Shown: piece after piece, positions 16,623 through 24,337 of the stretch
Layout of the letters: every line of letters begins with the position of its first letter
How positions within the stretch are numbered: position 1 is the stretch's first letter
Source of the DNA: JBQLZQ01 sp052168355
GTDB taxonomy: Bacteria; Pseudomonadota; Alphaproteobacteria; DSM-16000; Inquilinaceae
Length of the DNA: 64,000 bases
Reading direction: 5' to 3'
NCBI GenBank assembly: GCA_052168355.1
Contig: JBQLZQ010000080.1
Location: 1-64,000, forward strand
Notes under the pieces: generated by a model
Seen by the model: the letters and a program-made list of their open reading frames with translations, nothing else
Database searches by the model: none
Told to the model about the DNA's origin: nothing
Position numbers and translations under genes: made by a program

Positions 16623-19600
16623 TTGGTCACCGCCTGGATAGCGTCCGCATCGCCGTGGCGACCGTTGGCGCCTGCGCTCCGCGCGGCGGGACGGATGCCG
16701 AAGAACAGGCTGTAGAGGATCGGGACCACGCCGAGGGTGAGGACCGTGCCGACCATGAGGCCGTAGGCGATGACGCTCGCCATGCCGTAAAATAACGGAT
16801 CGCGCGACAGGATGAGTGGCAGCAGGCCGAGGATCGTCGTGACCGTCGTCATGATGATCGGACGCAGGCGCCGGACCGACGCGGTGACGATGGCCTCGAA
16901 CGCATCGGCGTTTTCGTCGGCACGCTCGATGTCGATCCGGTCGATCAGGACGATGGCGTTGTTGATGATGATGCCGGCGAGCGAGAAGAGACCGAGGATC
17001 ACCATGAAACCGAAATCCGCGCGCATCGCATAGAGCGCGATCGCTGCGCCGATGAGCAACAGCGGGATGGTCGAGAAGATGATCGCCGGCCGCTTGAAGG
17101 AATTGAACTGGGCCACCAGCAGGATGATCATGGCCGCAATGCACAGTGGGATATTCGCCGCAAGCGCCGCGCGCCCCGCCGCCGCATCGGTGACGATGCC
17201 ATCGAACTCGATGCTGTGGCCGGGAGGCAGCGTCGCGCGAAGCTCGTCCAAGCTCGGCTCGACCAGCGGAATCATGTCCTCCGGCGACATGACCGTGTTT
17301 CGCGCCTCGACGGTCAGTGTTCGCGTCAGGTTTTCGCGTTCTATCCGGGCGTAGTCGTTGCGCACCGAGATGTCGGCGACCTGGACCAGCGGCACCGCGG
17401 TGCCCGACCCCTGGCCGTGGACGGCCAGTGTCCTCACGCGGTCGAGATCGTGCCGCTCGACAGCCTGGGCGCGCGCGACGATCGGAAAGATGTCGTCGCC
17501 CTCGCGGAACTCGGAGACGGGCCGGCCGGAGAAGAAGCGTTCCATCGACCGGGCCACGTCGGCCGAGGTCACGCCGGCCCGGCGCGCCCGCGTCTGGTCC
17601 ACCTCGACCACGATCTTCGGGATCCGGTTTTCCCAGTTGCTCCAGACGTCGATGGTGCCCGGCACCGAGGCCAGAATACTCTCCAGGACGTCGGCGGTCC
17701 GGAAGACGTAGCCGGCGTCGGGGCCCTTGACCTGGACCTGGATGACGCCGGGATCGGTCGGCCCCAGGAACATCCGGCTCACCCGCGCCCGGATGTCCGG
17801 CGTTTCGGTCTGGAAGGCGGCACGCAGATCCGCGATCGCCCGGTCCATGTTTTCGAGCGCATCGACATTGATCACCAGGAACGCCTTGTTTGGCGCCGGG
17901 TCGATCGGGGTCAGCGACAGTACGAAGCGCGGACCGCCATAGCCCACATAGCCGGCGTAGTCCTCTAGATAAGAAAATCGGTCGCGGTCGTTCAGAAGTT
18001 GGAAGATGTCGCGCATGCGCGCATCCGTGGTATCCGCTGTAACGCCAGCGGGAAGATCGACGTAGACGAGGATTTGGGCGCGATCGGAGTCGGGAAAGAA
18101 CTTCTGCGGTGCGTTGATCACGGCGAAGACCGATGCGGCAAGCAGCCCCAACATCAGGAGCAGGAAGCCAACTCGAAAACGCATGATCCGCCGCAGAAGC
18201 CACTCATAGCCGCTATTCATCCGGTCGAAGACCCGTTGCGAGAGTCCGGGCTTGGTCTCGGCCGACGGCTCCGGTCGCTTGATGAACCGGTGGCAGAGAG
18301 TCGGGGTGACGGTGAGGGCCAGGAGCCAGGAGGTCGAGAGCGTGATCAGGACCACCAGCGAGATCGCGCGCGTGTATTCCCCCGCCTCGTGCTGGGCGAG
18401 CATGAGCGGCAGGAAGACGAGGATCGTCGTCAGCGTGGAGGCGAGCAGCGGGATGGCCAGCTCGCCGCCGGTCTGTTTCAGCGCATCGTCGCGGTCCAGG
18501 CCCTCCTCGAGGCGGCGTTTGAAATCCTCCGCGATGACGATGCCGTTGTCGACCAGAAGTCCGAGCGCGATGACGAGCGTCGCCAGGCTCATCCGCTGGA
18601 GGTCCATGCCCCAGAACCCCATGATGGCGAGCGTCACCAGCATGACGGCGGGCACCATCGAGCCGACGATCAGCCCCGTTCGGACCCCGAGAAACAGGAT
18701 GACGACGGCAAGCACGATCGCGAGCGTCTGCAGGACGTTGACCGAGACGCCATAGACGGCGTTCTCGACCTGCTCCGCCTGATAGGTGACGAGATCGATC
18801 TCGTAGCCCGCGGGCAGGCTCGCTTCGATCTCGTCCAGCCGGTCCTTCACCCGTGGCGCGTACTCGAGGACCCGTTCGCCTTCAAGCATGGCGACGGCGA
18901 AGATGATCGCGGGCTCACCGTTGTAATAGGCCTTGCGCTGCGGCGGATCGACATAGCCGCGCCGGATGTTCGCGATGTCGCGAATGGGGACGAGCTCACC
19001 GCCGGGCAGGCGGATCAGGGTCTCGCCGATGTCCTCGACGCTGCGATAGTTGCCCGTCGGCTCGACGATGTAGCTGCGGCCGCCGGTATCGACCTCGCCG
19101 CCGGGGCGGATGATGTTCTGGTCACTGAGCGCCGCGCTCAACACGTTGGGGTCGACCCCGAGGTCCGCCAGACGGGCGTTCGATGTCTCGATGAAAATGC
19201 GTTCCGCTTGCACGCCGTGCAACTCCACTCGCTTGGTCCCGGCGACGCCGTAGAGCTGGTCGCGTATGTGCTTGGCGATATCGAACATCTCGCGCATCTC
19301 AAAGTCGGCGGCCGTGAGCGCTGCCGTGACGACGGCCACGTCGCCGAAATCGTCGTTGATGTCGGGCGGGCTGGTGCCGTCGGGCAGATCGGCGGCCGCT
19401 TCCTCGACCTTGTCGCGCAGATCGTCCCAGATCTGATCGAGGTCGAAATAGCGCGCATAGACCTCGGCGTGGATGATCGAAACGCCGGGCATGGAGCTCG
19501 AGCGGATCTCCTCGACCTCGGGCACCTGCCGAATGGCCTCTTCCAGCGTCTTGGTGATCAGCCGCTCGACGCGTTCGGCGGACAGGCCCGGATAGCGCGT

Positions 19601-19756
19601 CGTGACGACGGCCTCGCGGATCGTGATCTCCGGGTCCTCGCGTGCCGGCAGCGTGAAATAGCTGAACACGCCGTAGGCCATCATGACGACGGTTAGCAAC
19701 CCGAGCACGGCCCGGTAGCGAAAGGCGAGTTGGGAGAGGTTCATCGGACCGGTCAC
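16619..19756 (-). CDS. RND-family efflux transporter
   Basis: A 1045-residue inner-membrane RND pump, the usual length for the HAE/heavy class. TM1 follows a short N-terminus, the large periplasmic loop begins PAREDPEITIREAVV, and the fourth-helix proton-relay region reads LVIALGLLVDNGIVIAEDF: one of the two AcrB-type aspartates is kept and the neighbour is Asn. The repeat second half ends LAGIIINNAIVLIDRIDIER. The start is GTG 19756, overlapping the adaptor stop (GTGA); ATG 19744 is an alternative. It pairs with the adjacent adaptor; no outer-membrane TolC gene is present here. Confidence 0.93.
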   Translation of the reverse strand: MTGPMNLSQLAFRYRAVLGLLTVVMMAYGVFSYFTLPAREDPEITIREAVVTTRYPGLSAERVERLITKTLEEAIRQVPEVEEIRSSSMPGVSIIHAEVYARYFDLDQIWDDLRDKVEEAAADLPDGTSPPDINDDFGDVAVVTAALTAADFEMREMFDIAKHIRDQLYGVAGTKRVELHGVQAERIFIETSNARLADLGVDPNVLSAALSDQNIIRPGGEVDTGGRSYIVEPTGNYRSVEDIGETLIRLPGGELVPIRDIANIRRGYVDPPQRKAYYNGEPAIIFAVAMLEGERVLEYAPRVKDRLDEIEASLPAGYEIDLVTYQAEQVENAVYGVSVNVLQTLAIVLAVVILFLGVRTGLIVGSMVPAVMLVTLAIMGFWGMDLQRMSLATLVIALGLLVDNGIVIAEDFKRRLEEGLDRDDALKQTGGELAIPLLASTLTTILVFLPLMLAQHEAGEYTRAISLVVLITLSTSWLLALTVTPTLCHRFIKRPEPSAETKPGLSQRVFDRMNSGYEWLLRRIMRFRVGFLLLMLGLLAASVFAVINAPQKFFPDSDRAQILVYVDLPAGVTADTTDARMRDIFQLLNDRDRFSYLEDYAGYVGYGGPRFVLSLTPIDPAPNKAFLVINVDALENMDRAIADLRAAFQTETPDIRARVSRMFLGPTDPGVIQVQVKGPDAGYVFRTADVLESILASVPGTIDVWSNWENRIPKIVVEVDQTRARRAGVTSADVARSMERFFSGRPVSEFREGDDIFPIVARAQAVERHDLDRVRTLAVHGQGSGTAVPLVQVADISVRNDYARIERENLTRTLTVEARNTVMSPEDMIPLVEPSLDELRATLPPGHSIEFDGIVTDAAAGRAALAANIPLCIAAMIILLVAQFNSFKRPAIIFSTIPLLLIGAAIALYAMRADFGFMVILGLFSLAGIIINNAIVLIDRIDIERADENADAFEAIVTASVRRLRPIIMTTVTTILGLLPLILSRDPLFYGMASVIAYGLMVGTVLTLGVVPILYSLFFGIRPAARSAGANGRHGDADAIQAVTK

Positions 19757-20877
19757 TGGTTGTACCTTTCGAGACCGACACCGAGGAGCTCGACCCGTTG
19801 CCCGTCTTTCAGGAACGGCAATCCCTTGGCTGCGATAACCTCACCGGCAAGCAGACCCTGGCTGACGATCGCCTGGTTTCCCGAAATGTCTTCGATGACG
19901 ATCTCCCGTGCCTGAAGCGTGCCGGTCTCTTCGTCGAAGACGAAGGCAAGGGTCGCATCGTCGTCGCCGGCCAAAAAGGCCGTGTCCGGAATGACCACAT
20001 TCGTCCCTGTCGCACCGCTTGGCGAGACGTCGAAGGCGACCTCCGCTGTAATTCCGGTGCGCAGATCGGCCGGTGCACCGGCAAGCGCAAGCGTGACCGG
20101 AAAGGCATTGCCGTCGGTGGCTCGCGACCCGATCTCGCGCACTCTTCCGGTCAAAGTGAGCGCCGGTCGCGTTGGGAATGAGACGCCATGGTCCGTCCCG
20201 ACGGCCAGACGGTCGATCAGCGTTTCGGGAAAGGCGACTTCGATTTCGAGGCCACCGCCATTGCTTTGGATTTCGAACGCGGTTTGCCCCGTGCCGATCT
20301 GCTGCGAGGGCTCGATAAGCCGAGCGGCCACGGTCCCGGAATAGGGTGCGCTCAAGACCGTGTCCGCAAGATCATCCTCGGCGATCGCCAGGCGTGCGCC
20401 GGCCATCTCCACCTGGCTTCTGGCGGCATCGCGCTGCGATAGCGCAAGATCATAGCCCGCCTGCGCGACCCAGCCGTCTTCGTGGAGCTGCCTCTGGCGC
20501 TCGAAGTCGTTGGTCGCCTCCGCCAGGTTGGCTTCGGCCTGGCCGAGCTCGCTTCGGCGCTCGCGCACAGTCAGCTCGTAGCTGTGGGCGTCAAGACGAG
20601 CGAGTTCCTGCCCTTCATCGAAATGGTCGCCCACCTCGACCGTGACCGTTTCGACACGGCCCGCGACCTCGAAGCTCAGCTCGGCTCGCTGGATCGCGCG
20701 GACGACGCCCGGCAGCGATCGAATGGTGGCCTCGCCGGCCGGCTCGACCGTGGCCCAGGCGATGGGCTTCGGCGGCGCCTCCTTCGGGGCAGGCGCGTCG
20801 TCGCAGGCCGTCAGTCCGACGGCGCAAAGCGCGAGCAAAGACGCGATGTGGCGGATATGGGCCATGGGTGGGTACAT
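19753..20877 (-). CDS. RND efflux periplasmic adaptor (membrane fusion) lipoprotein
   Basis: A 374-residue HlyD/AcrA-type adaptor. The leader ends in a lipobox, LTAC, so the protein is predicted to be lipidated and anchored. The biotinyl-lipoyl half-motif reads VEVGDHFDEGQELARLDAH, a helical hairpin follows (ELGQAEANLAEATNDFERQ), and the second lipoyl half is APYSGTVAARLIEPSQQIG. It bridges the RND pump to an outer-membrane channel. The start is 20877 or 20865 (both ATG, neither with a clear binding site); frame upstream to 20916 enters the DoxX gene. Confidence 0.9.
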   Translation of the reverse strand: MYPPMAHIRHIASLLALCAVGLTACDDAPAPKEAPPKPIAWATVEPAGEATIRSLPGVVRAIQRAELSFEVAGRVETVTVEVGDHFDEGQELARLDAHSYELTVRERRSELGQAEANLAEATNDFERQRQLHEDGWVAQAGYDLALSQRDAARSQVEMAGARLAIAEDDLADTVLSAPYSGTVAARLIEPSQQIGTGQTAFEIQSNGGGLEIEVAFPETLIDRLAVGTDHGVSFPTRPALTLTGRVREIGSRATDGNAFPVTLALAGAPADLRTGITAEVAFDVSPSGATGTNVVIPDTAFLAGDDDATLAFVFDEETGTLQAREIVIEDISGNQAIVSQGLLAGEVIAAKGLPFLKDGQRVELLGVGLERYNQ

Positions 20878-20887
20878 GTGCCAGTCT

Positions 20888-21271
20888 TTAAGCGCGGGCC
20901 CGGCGCATCCAGGCAACGCTTCCCGTGATGAGCAGCAGGATCAGGGCCGGGACCGGACTACCGCCGATCAACACCAGATGCGTCAGCACGGCGCCGATCA
21001 TGACGCAGGCGAGCAGCGCTCCGCCCGCCATGGCGGTGCGCGGATGCAGAATGAGAGCGGCGCCGGTCACTTCGAGAAGCCCCGTCAGATACCGGAACCA
21101 CTGCCCGAAGCCGATCTGGTCGAACAGCGCGACCATCGGCTCCACACCGGCGAGTTTCGACCCCCCGGCAGCGAAGAAGGCCAGCGCCGCGACGATCTGC
21201 AGGCCCCAGAGCGTCCAGGTCTTCCAGCGCGGAGCGGCCGGCTTCGACGTTCCGTTCTTGAAAACAGTCAT
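20888..21271 (-). CDS. DoxX-family membrane protein
   Basis: A 127-residue protein with four predicted membrane segments. LQIVAALAFFAAGGSKLAG and FDQIGFGQWFRYLTGLLEVT match the DoxX/DoxD-like family, whose members are often linked to quinone or thiol redox balance, without a settled function. The start at 21271 has GAGGAG upstream; the frame extends to 21466 only as a shadow of the OsmC gene. It lies between OsmC and the efflux adaptor in a TetR-controlled set. Confidence 0.85.
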   Translation of the reverse strand: MTVFKNGTSKPAAPRWKTWTLWGLQIVAALAFFAAGGSKLAGVEPMVALFDQIGFGQWFRYLTGLLEVTGAALILHPRTAMAGGALLACVMIGAVLTHLVLIGGSPVPALILLLITGSVAWMRRARA

Positions 21272-21324
21272 TGCAATCTCCTCTGGGTTGTCGTGATCTT
21301 CGCGCGCGGTATTCCCCTGCGTGC

Positions 21325-21975
21325 TCACGCCGACTGACGCTCGCTGTCGGCAAACGCGCCGGTTCCGCCGACCTGGCCGATCGCCTCTCCGTTGAGATGA
21401 AGCCCGGTCGTCACCGGTGTGTCTGCGGCCACGGTCTGCAGGGCCATGCAGGCCTGACGGCACCATCCGACGAATTCTTCGAGGCGATCCGCCGGCTCGG
21501 GACTTTCGATCACCAGGTTCATCTGCATTTGCTCGCCCTTGCCGTAGACCTTCGAGGGGTGAATGCCGCCGAGGTCGAGCGTGGTCGTCCAGGACGACCG
21601 CTGCTCCAGCCGGACGCTGTCGATGCGGAAATCCTGCTGCTTGGCGAGCATCTCCACATGGCTCATCAGGCAGAGGCCGAGACCGGCCGCGAAATACATC
21701 AGCGGCGACGGCGCCGTTCCCCGTCCGCCGACGGCGGTGCCCTCATCGCTGATAAGCTCCCAGGTGCCGCCGTCCGGGACGTTGGAAAAGATTGTAACCC
21801 TCTTGAGGTGCTTGCCCTGGGGCATGGGCTCGACATTGATATGCGCGTCGAAGCGCATGCGTTCGCCTTGCTTGACCTTCTCAAGGCCTGGGTCTGGAAG
21901 GGTTGCCTGCTTGGGCGTAGCGTCGATTTTCCGCACGATGGTCTTGTCGGACATATCCCAGCGAACGTCGGTCAT
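21325..21975 (-). CDS. OsmC-family protein
   Basis: A 216-residue OsmC/Ohr-like protein. The central helix with the first cysteine is AAGLGLCLMSHVEML and the second cysteine region is WCRQACMALQTV; the family uses such a pair to reduce organic hydroperoxides, although the spacing and surroundings here are those of a broader OsmC subgroup rather than Ohr itself. It is the first gene leftwards from the TetR control region, so it likely leads the stress/efflux set. Confidence 0.87.
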   Translation of the reverse strand: MTDVRWDMSDKTIVRKIDATPKQATLPDPGLEKVKQGERMRFDAHINVEPMPQGKHLKRVTIFSNVPDGGTWELISDEGTAVGGRGTAPSPLMYFAAGLGLCLMSHVEMLAKQQDFRIDSVRLEQRSSWTTTLDLGGIHPSKVYGKGEQMQMNLVIESPEPADRLEEFVGWCRQACMALQTVAADTPVTTGLHLNGEAIGQVGGTGAFADSERQSA

Positions 21976-22019
21976 TGCTCATCCTCCTGTGCATGGGCTC
22001 GGCAATTCCGAGAAAATAA

Positions 22020-22034
22020 ACCGAACCGTTCGGT
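22020..22034. promoter_or_regulatory. TetR operator 1 (palindrome)
   Basis: ACCGAACCGTTCGGT is a 6-3-6 perfect palindrome in the 128-base gap between OsmC and TetR. It is the expected type of site for TetR-family efflux regulators and lies close to the OsmC start, so repressor bound here would block leftward transcription. Confidence 0.65.
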
Positions 22035-22078
22035 CACTTGTCTTGCAATATCGGTGTTCTTGGCCTATTGTCAATGCG

Positions 22079-22093
22079 ACTGTACGGTTCGGT
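22079..22093. promoter_or_regulatory. TetR operator 2
   Basis: ACTGTACGGTTCGGT agrees with operator 1 at 12 of 15 positions and keeps the right half-site exactly. It lies immediately before the TetR ribosome binding site, suited to autoregulation. Confidence 0.55.
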
Positions 22094-22103
22094 CGGAGGT
22101 TTT

Positions 22104-22742
22104 ATGGTCATCACAGCAGGGGTCGACCCCCAAAGCCCGAAAGCCCGTCAGATTCTGGAGGGCGTGCGATCCGCGTTCCTCGACCTGGGTTACGAGGGTG
22201 CGAGCACGGACGAGATCGTCCGGCGCGCCGGCGTCTCGAAGGGCACGCTCTACAACTACTTTCCCGAAAAGAAGTCGCTCTTCACGGCGTTTGTCGAGGA
22301 GGAGTGCCGCAAGCAGGCGAACCTTCTGTTCAAAGCCGAAGGCCAGCCAGAGGATATCGAGGCCTTCTTGCGCGAGGCCGCTCGCGAGCTCGTCAAGTTG
22401 CTCCTGTCGTCCTTCATGCAGGGCATCTATCGTCTCGCCGTCGCCGAGGCGCAGCGCTTTCCCGAACTCGCCCGAACCTTCTACGATTCCGGGCCCGATC
22501 TCGCAACGCGCCGGCTGGCGCAGGTGCTGTCGGGCGCGGTGGCGCGCGGCCATCTGCAGATCGACGATGTCGATCTCGCCGCCCACCAGTTCGACCAGCT
22601 CTGCAAGGCCGATATCTTCTACAAACGCCTCTTCAAGATACGTTCGTCCTTCGCCGAGGAGGAGATCGATAGGGTCGCCGACGCCGCCGTCGACGTGTTC
22701 CTTCGTGCATATCGGGTGCCCGGGAGCGCACCGAGCATCTGA
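22104..22742 (+). CDS. TetR-family transcriptional regulator
   Basis: A 212-residue repressor. The N-terminal helix-turn-helix is standard: GYEGASTDEIVRRAGVSKG followed by TLYNYFPEKKSLF. The C-terminal ligand domain resembles AcrR/YcdC-type regulators (SSFMQGIYRLAVAEAQRFPE). The ATG at 22104 follows GGAGGT at a good distance; open frame upstream to 22038 crosses the second operator and is not used. It is divergent from OsmC, DoxX and the RND/MscS genes and presumably represses them until a toxic ligand binds. Confidence 0.92.
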   Translation: MVITAGVDPQSPKARQILEGVRSAFLDLGYEGASTDEIVRRAGVSKGTLYNYFPEKKSLFTAFVEEECRKQANLLFKAEGQPEDIEAFLREAARELVKLLLSSFMQGIYRLAVAEAQRFPELARTFYDSGPDLATRRLAQVLSGAVARGHLQIDDVDLAAHQFDQLCKADIFYKRLFKIRSSFAEEEIDRVADAAVDVFLRAYRVPGSAPSI

Positions 22743-22944
22743 GCGACGATGACGACGCCGGCTTACAATGCCTCCCATGAGATGGCCCTCATCGGCCGCG
22801 ATCGGTCTTGTTTGCTCCTGATCGATCCGCTCTGCGGACCAACCGGCCAAGGTCAAGCGCCGCCAAGCGACCGCCGACATCCTCATGGACTGAGGCGGAT
22901 TTATAATATAAATCAATAAGATATTGATCCGTGTCTGCGCTTTT

Positions 22945-23113
22945 GTGTATACCAAGAGCGCCAGACTTGGCCTTCGACTTGTGGAGCCTTGCCGGGCTGA
23001 TCCCGTGCTCGCGGTACATCCGCCGTCACCACGCCGCTCTCCTGGCTCTCCTGGCTCTCCTGACTCTTCAGGATCGCCATGATCGGTTCCTCGGTGACCC
23101 TAGATCTCTTCAT
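22945..23113 (-). pseudogene. IS3-family transposase OrfA remnant, frameshifted
   Basis: The frame opens MKRSRVTEEPIMAILKSQES, the standard start of IS3-group OrfA, and continues after a frameshift as ADVYREHGISPARLHKSKAK. The shift comes from loss of about two bases in the TADVYR codons near 23022. The glutamine-glutamate-serine codons are repeated three times at the point where intact relatives have a short acidic turn. OrfB is absent. Confidence 0.7.
23039..23066. repeat. tandem 9-bp repeat inside IS3 relic
   Basis: The unit CTCTCCTGG (plus strand) is repeated almost three times, encoding Gln-Glu-Ser repeats on the minus strand. It looks like slippage expansion in a dead gene. Confidence 0.6.
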
Positions 23114-23149
23114 TCCGTCCGTCTTCTCGTTCGGGACGGACTCTGCCCA

Positions 23150-23444
23150 AAAATGGAGGAGAAACGGGGCTCAGGTCACGCCGAGGCTGCGCCCCTCGAT
23201 GTGCCCGGGTTCGTGGCGGCCATGCTGTCTCTCGACGTGCCCGTGATCGAGACGGCGATGGACGGGGCCGGCCTTTCGCGCCGCCATCGGCGCGGCGGGG
23301 CGGCCGCGCCTCGTCGTTCTGGGCGCCTGTGCCGAAACGACGCTGCCCCGGACGGCCCTTTCCGCGCTGGAGAACGGCTTCGACGTCAATATCGTGTCCA
23401 GACCGGAGACACGGTTGATCCGAATGGATCAGCTCATGGTCTGA
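23150..23444 (+). pseudogene. isochorismatase-like cysteine hydrolase, C-terminal remnant
   Basis: Across two plus-strand frames I read LDVPVIETAMDGAG and then, after a shift near 23268, AFRAAIGAAGRPRLVVLGAC, AETTLPRTALSALENGFDV and a TGA stop at 23442. The block with VVLGACAETT and ALSALENGFDVNIV follows the nucleophile-cysteine segment of isochorismatase-fold amidases. The N-terminal half with the catalytic Asp and Lys is missing. Amidases of this fold occur in ureide pathways, so it may once have belonged with the operon to the right. Confidence 0.5.
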
Positions 23445-23463
23445 ATCGGATCATGAGCTGATC
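23427..23463. terminator. 12-bp inverted repeat between convergent genes
   Basis: GATCAGCTCATG (23427-23438) and CATGAGCTGATC (23452-23463) are perfect complements around a 13-base loop. The repeat overlaps the last codons of both the isochorismatase-like relic and the GntR gene, where a bidirectional stop signal would sit, but it has no T-run. Confidence 0.45.
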
Positions 23464-24161
23464 AGGCGAATGGCGAAATTGAACAGCGATTGGGCGTGCG
23501 CCGCCATCGCCTGGCGCGCGGCCTCTGCGTCGCCGGCCTTGAGCGCATCCAGAATGGCCAGATGTTCCCGTGAATCGGGGCCAAGCCTGTCGGCCAGTTG
23601 GGCGATCTCGAACAGGCGCGTCGTGGTGCGCAGCTCGAACAGCATATCGGCCATGATCGCGTTGCCGCAGGCATGGATGAACAGGCCGTGCACCTGATCG
23701 TCGCACGCCCAGTGAGCATGCGTGTCGTAGGGCTCCAGTTTTTCCAGCGCCAGCACCAGGCCGCGGGTCTTGTCGATCTCATCGCCGGGAATGCGGCCCG
23801 CCGCGAGCGCGGCCGCCTCCGCCTCCAGCACCTGCCGAACCTTCAGGCTTTGAAGATAATCCTGAAGGCTGACCTGGCGTACGATGTAGGGCTGGTTGGC
23901 CAGCTTGCGCACCAGGCCTTCGCCTTCCAGCCGCTGCAAGGCTTCCCGCAACGGCGTGCGCGATACGCCCAGCCGATCGGCCAGTCTTTGCTCGATGATG
24001 CTCTGGCCCCCTTTCAGCTTGCGGTCCTTGATCATGTCGGAGATGGCCCGATAGGCACGCGTCGACGCGTTCGGCGCGGGCTCCGCCATCTCTCCATCTG
24101 CGTCGCCCGCCGGTGTGCCGTCGGCCGGCTGACGTGTGGTCCGTCCATGCGTTTGCATCAT
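23451..24161 (-). CDS. GntR-family regulator, FCD subfamily
   Basis: A 236-residue regulator. The winged helix has RLADRLGVSRTPLREALQRL followed by EGEGLVRKLANQPYIVR; the C-terminal FCD helical domain shows the metal-binding His/Asp pattern in CDDQVHGLFIHACGNAIM and the later REHLAILDALKAGD. FCD regulators sense small organic acids or amino acids and normally repress the neighbouring catabolic genes. A basic, low-complexity N-terminal stretch precedes the helix-turn-helix. The start is one of two adjacent ATGs (24161 or 24158) behind AGGAG. It is divergent from the M20/ureide operon. Confidence 0.9.
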   Translation of the reverse strand: MMQTHGRTTRQPADGTPAGDADGEMAEPAPNASTRAYRAISDMIKDRKLKGGQSIIEQRLADRLGVSRTPLREALQRLEGEGLVRKLANQPYIVRQVSLQDYLQSLKVRQVLEAEAAALAAGRIPGDEIDKTRGLVLALEKLEPYDTHAHWACDDQVHGLFIHACGNAIMADMLFELRTTTRLFEIAQLADRLGPDSREHLAILDALKAGDAEAARQAMAAHAQSLFNFAIRLISS

Positions 24162-24293
24162 TCTCCTGGTCCTGTCCCTCAACCTTGCGCCCTTGATGCG
24201 GCTCCGGGACGTCCAGCTTAGCATGCGCGCAACGCGGGCCCGATCGGTCAAACATTGGGGTTGCGCTCACCGGACGTCTATGTGCATTCTAAG

Positions 24294-24312
24294 TGTGTAC
24301 AATACGTGCACA
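24294..24312. promoter_or_regulatory. candidate GntR/FCD operator
   Basis: TGTGTAC, five bases, GTGCACA is an imperfect inverted repeat (6 of 7 positions pair) just upstream of the M20 gene. Its position in the divergent gap and its TGT/ACA ends fit sites of FCD-type GntR proteins. Confidence 0.4.
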
Positions 24313-24337
24313 TCATGCATGGCCGTGCAATGCCCGA

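Larger units (their letters stand above)
22743..23450. other. relic region between TetR and GntR genes
   Basis: No intact gene is present in these 700 bases. The minus strand holds an IS3 orfA remnant and the plus strand an isochorismatase-like remnant. The remainder, 22743-22940, carries no recognisable protein on either strand. Confidence 0.65.

Noticed and set aside
14820..18203. An apparent 1127-residue MscS protein
   Set aside because: The first 527 codons are an out-of-frame reading of the RND gene; the true start at 16622 overlaps the RND stop.
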